A stretch of DNA of 5,683 bases from a bacterium (GTDB lineage: Bacteria > Eremiobacterota > Eremiobacteria > Baltobacterales > Baltobacteraceae): positions 1-5,683 of the forward strand of contig JAJYHP010000102.1 of the NCBI GenBank assembly GCA_021784715.1. The letters run 5' to 3'. Positions 5,553 to 5,683 of the stretch are shown here, piece after piece. The notes beneath the pieces were generated by a model that saw nothing but the letters and a program-made list of their open reading frames with translations, searched no databases and was not told where the DNA came from. Positions within the stretch are counted from its first letter, which is position 1. Each line of letters begins with the position of its first letter. The translations under genes and the position numbers were made by a program.

Positions 5553-5683
5553 TTAGAACTTGATACCGAGACCGAGATACGGGGCGTTCTCAGAGAAGCC
5601 CGTCGGCGCGTTGAGTTTCACCGTGCCGCGGTCGCCCTGGATACCGAGATCGATAAACAGGGGGCTGTTGAGGAACGAGTAGG
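5553..5683 (-). CDS. C-terminal end of an outer-membrane beta-barrel protein (partial, 5' end outside window)
   Basis: Reading leftward, a frame is open from the window edge to a TAA at 5553-5555, giving 42 residues. The fragment shows two strand-like stretches with alternating hydrophobic residues (LFIDLGIQG and, at the very end, PYLGLGIKF) joined by a polar, Gly/Asn-rich loop. A last strand ending in Phe is the usual recognition signal for the BAM insertion machinery, so the protein is most likely an outer-membrane barrel. The exact family (porin, OmpA/OmpW-like or a lineage-specific barrel) cannot be told from this piece. The stop is followed by a strong intrinsic terminator. The gene converges with the exported-protein gene on the plus strand. 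Confidence 0.78.
   Translation of the reverse strand, partial: YSFLNSPLFIDLGIQGDRGTVKLNAPTGFSENAPYLGLGIKF

Noticed and set aside
1..5683. tRNA or rRNA genes, CRISPR arrays, insertion-sequence ends, attachment sites.
   Set aside because: No regularly spaced repeats, transposase motifs, terminal inverted repeats or RNA-gene signatures were seen. Nearly all of the window is explained by coding sequence.

Overview
This window is GC-rich bacterial DNA with dense coding on both strands. It reads as ordinary chromosome: there is no RNA gene, mobile element or CRISPR array. Two things point to a diderm (outer-membrane) bacterium. The gene cut by the right edge ends in alternating hydrophobic residues with a terminal Phe, the usual end of an outer-membrane beta-barrel. 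Several other products carry Sec-type export signals. The general style (high GC, Ala/Arg-rich proteins, secreted phosphodiester glycosidase and beta-propeller proteins) suggests an environmental lineage such as Eremiobacterota/Vulcanimicrobiota. That placement is a hunch and is not proved by the sequence.

Layout: (1) Positions 1-180 (+) hold the last 59 codons of a membrane protein, whose 3' end overlaps the next gene tail to tail. (2) Positions 4717 to 130 (-) are one three-gene block transcribed leftward: a nitrilase-superfamily carbon-nitrogen hydrolase, then an exported or membrane-anchored Ig-like plus beta-propeller protein, then a large secreted phosphodiester glycosidase (NAGPA-type) with Ig-like domains and a C-terminal jelly-roll-like domain. 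Both junctions are 4-bp ATGA stop/start overlaps, so the genes are almost certainly co-transcribed and translationally coupled. (3) Positions 4718-4821 form a short divergent intergenic region with a 7-bp inverted repeat. (4) Positions 4822-5472 (+) encode a small exported helical protein with four cysteines in its mature part. (5) Positions 5488-5531 hold a strong hairpin terminator between convergent genes. (6) Positions 5553-5683 (-) are the C-terminus of an outer-membrane beta-barrel.

How the genes may work together: two of the three operon products are predicted to act outside the cytoplasm, and the NAGPA family attacks glycosyl phosphodiesters. A role in processing or assembling a surface glycan or glycopolymer is therefore the simplest reading, with the cytoplasmic amidase/nitrilase handling a related amide or nitrile substrate. 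This is inference. The sequence shows the gene pairing and architectures but not the substrate. The most unusual items are the operon combination itself and the nitrilase-like protein, which carries an extra degenerate nitrilase half-domain after its catalytic domain.
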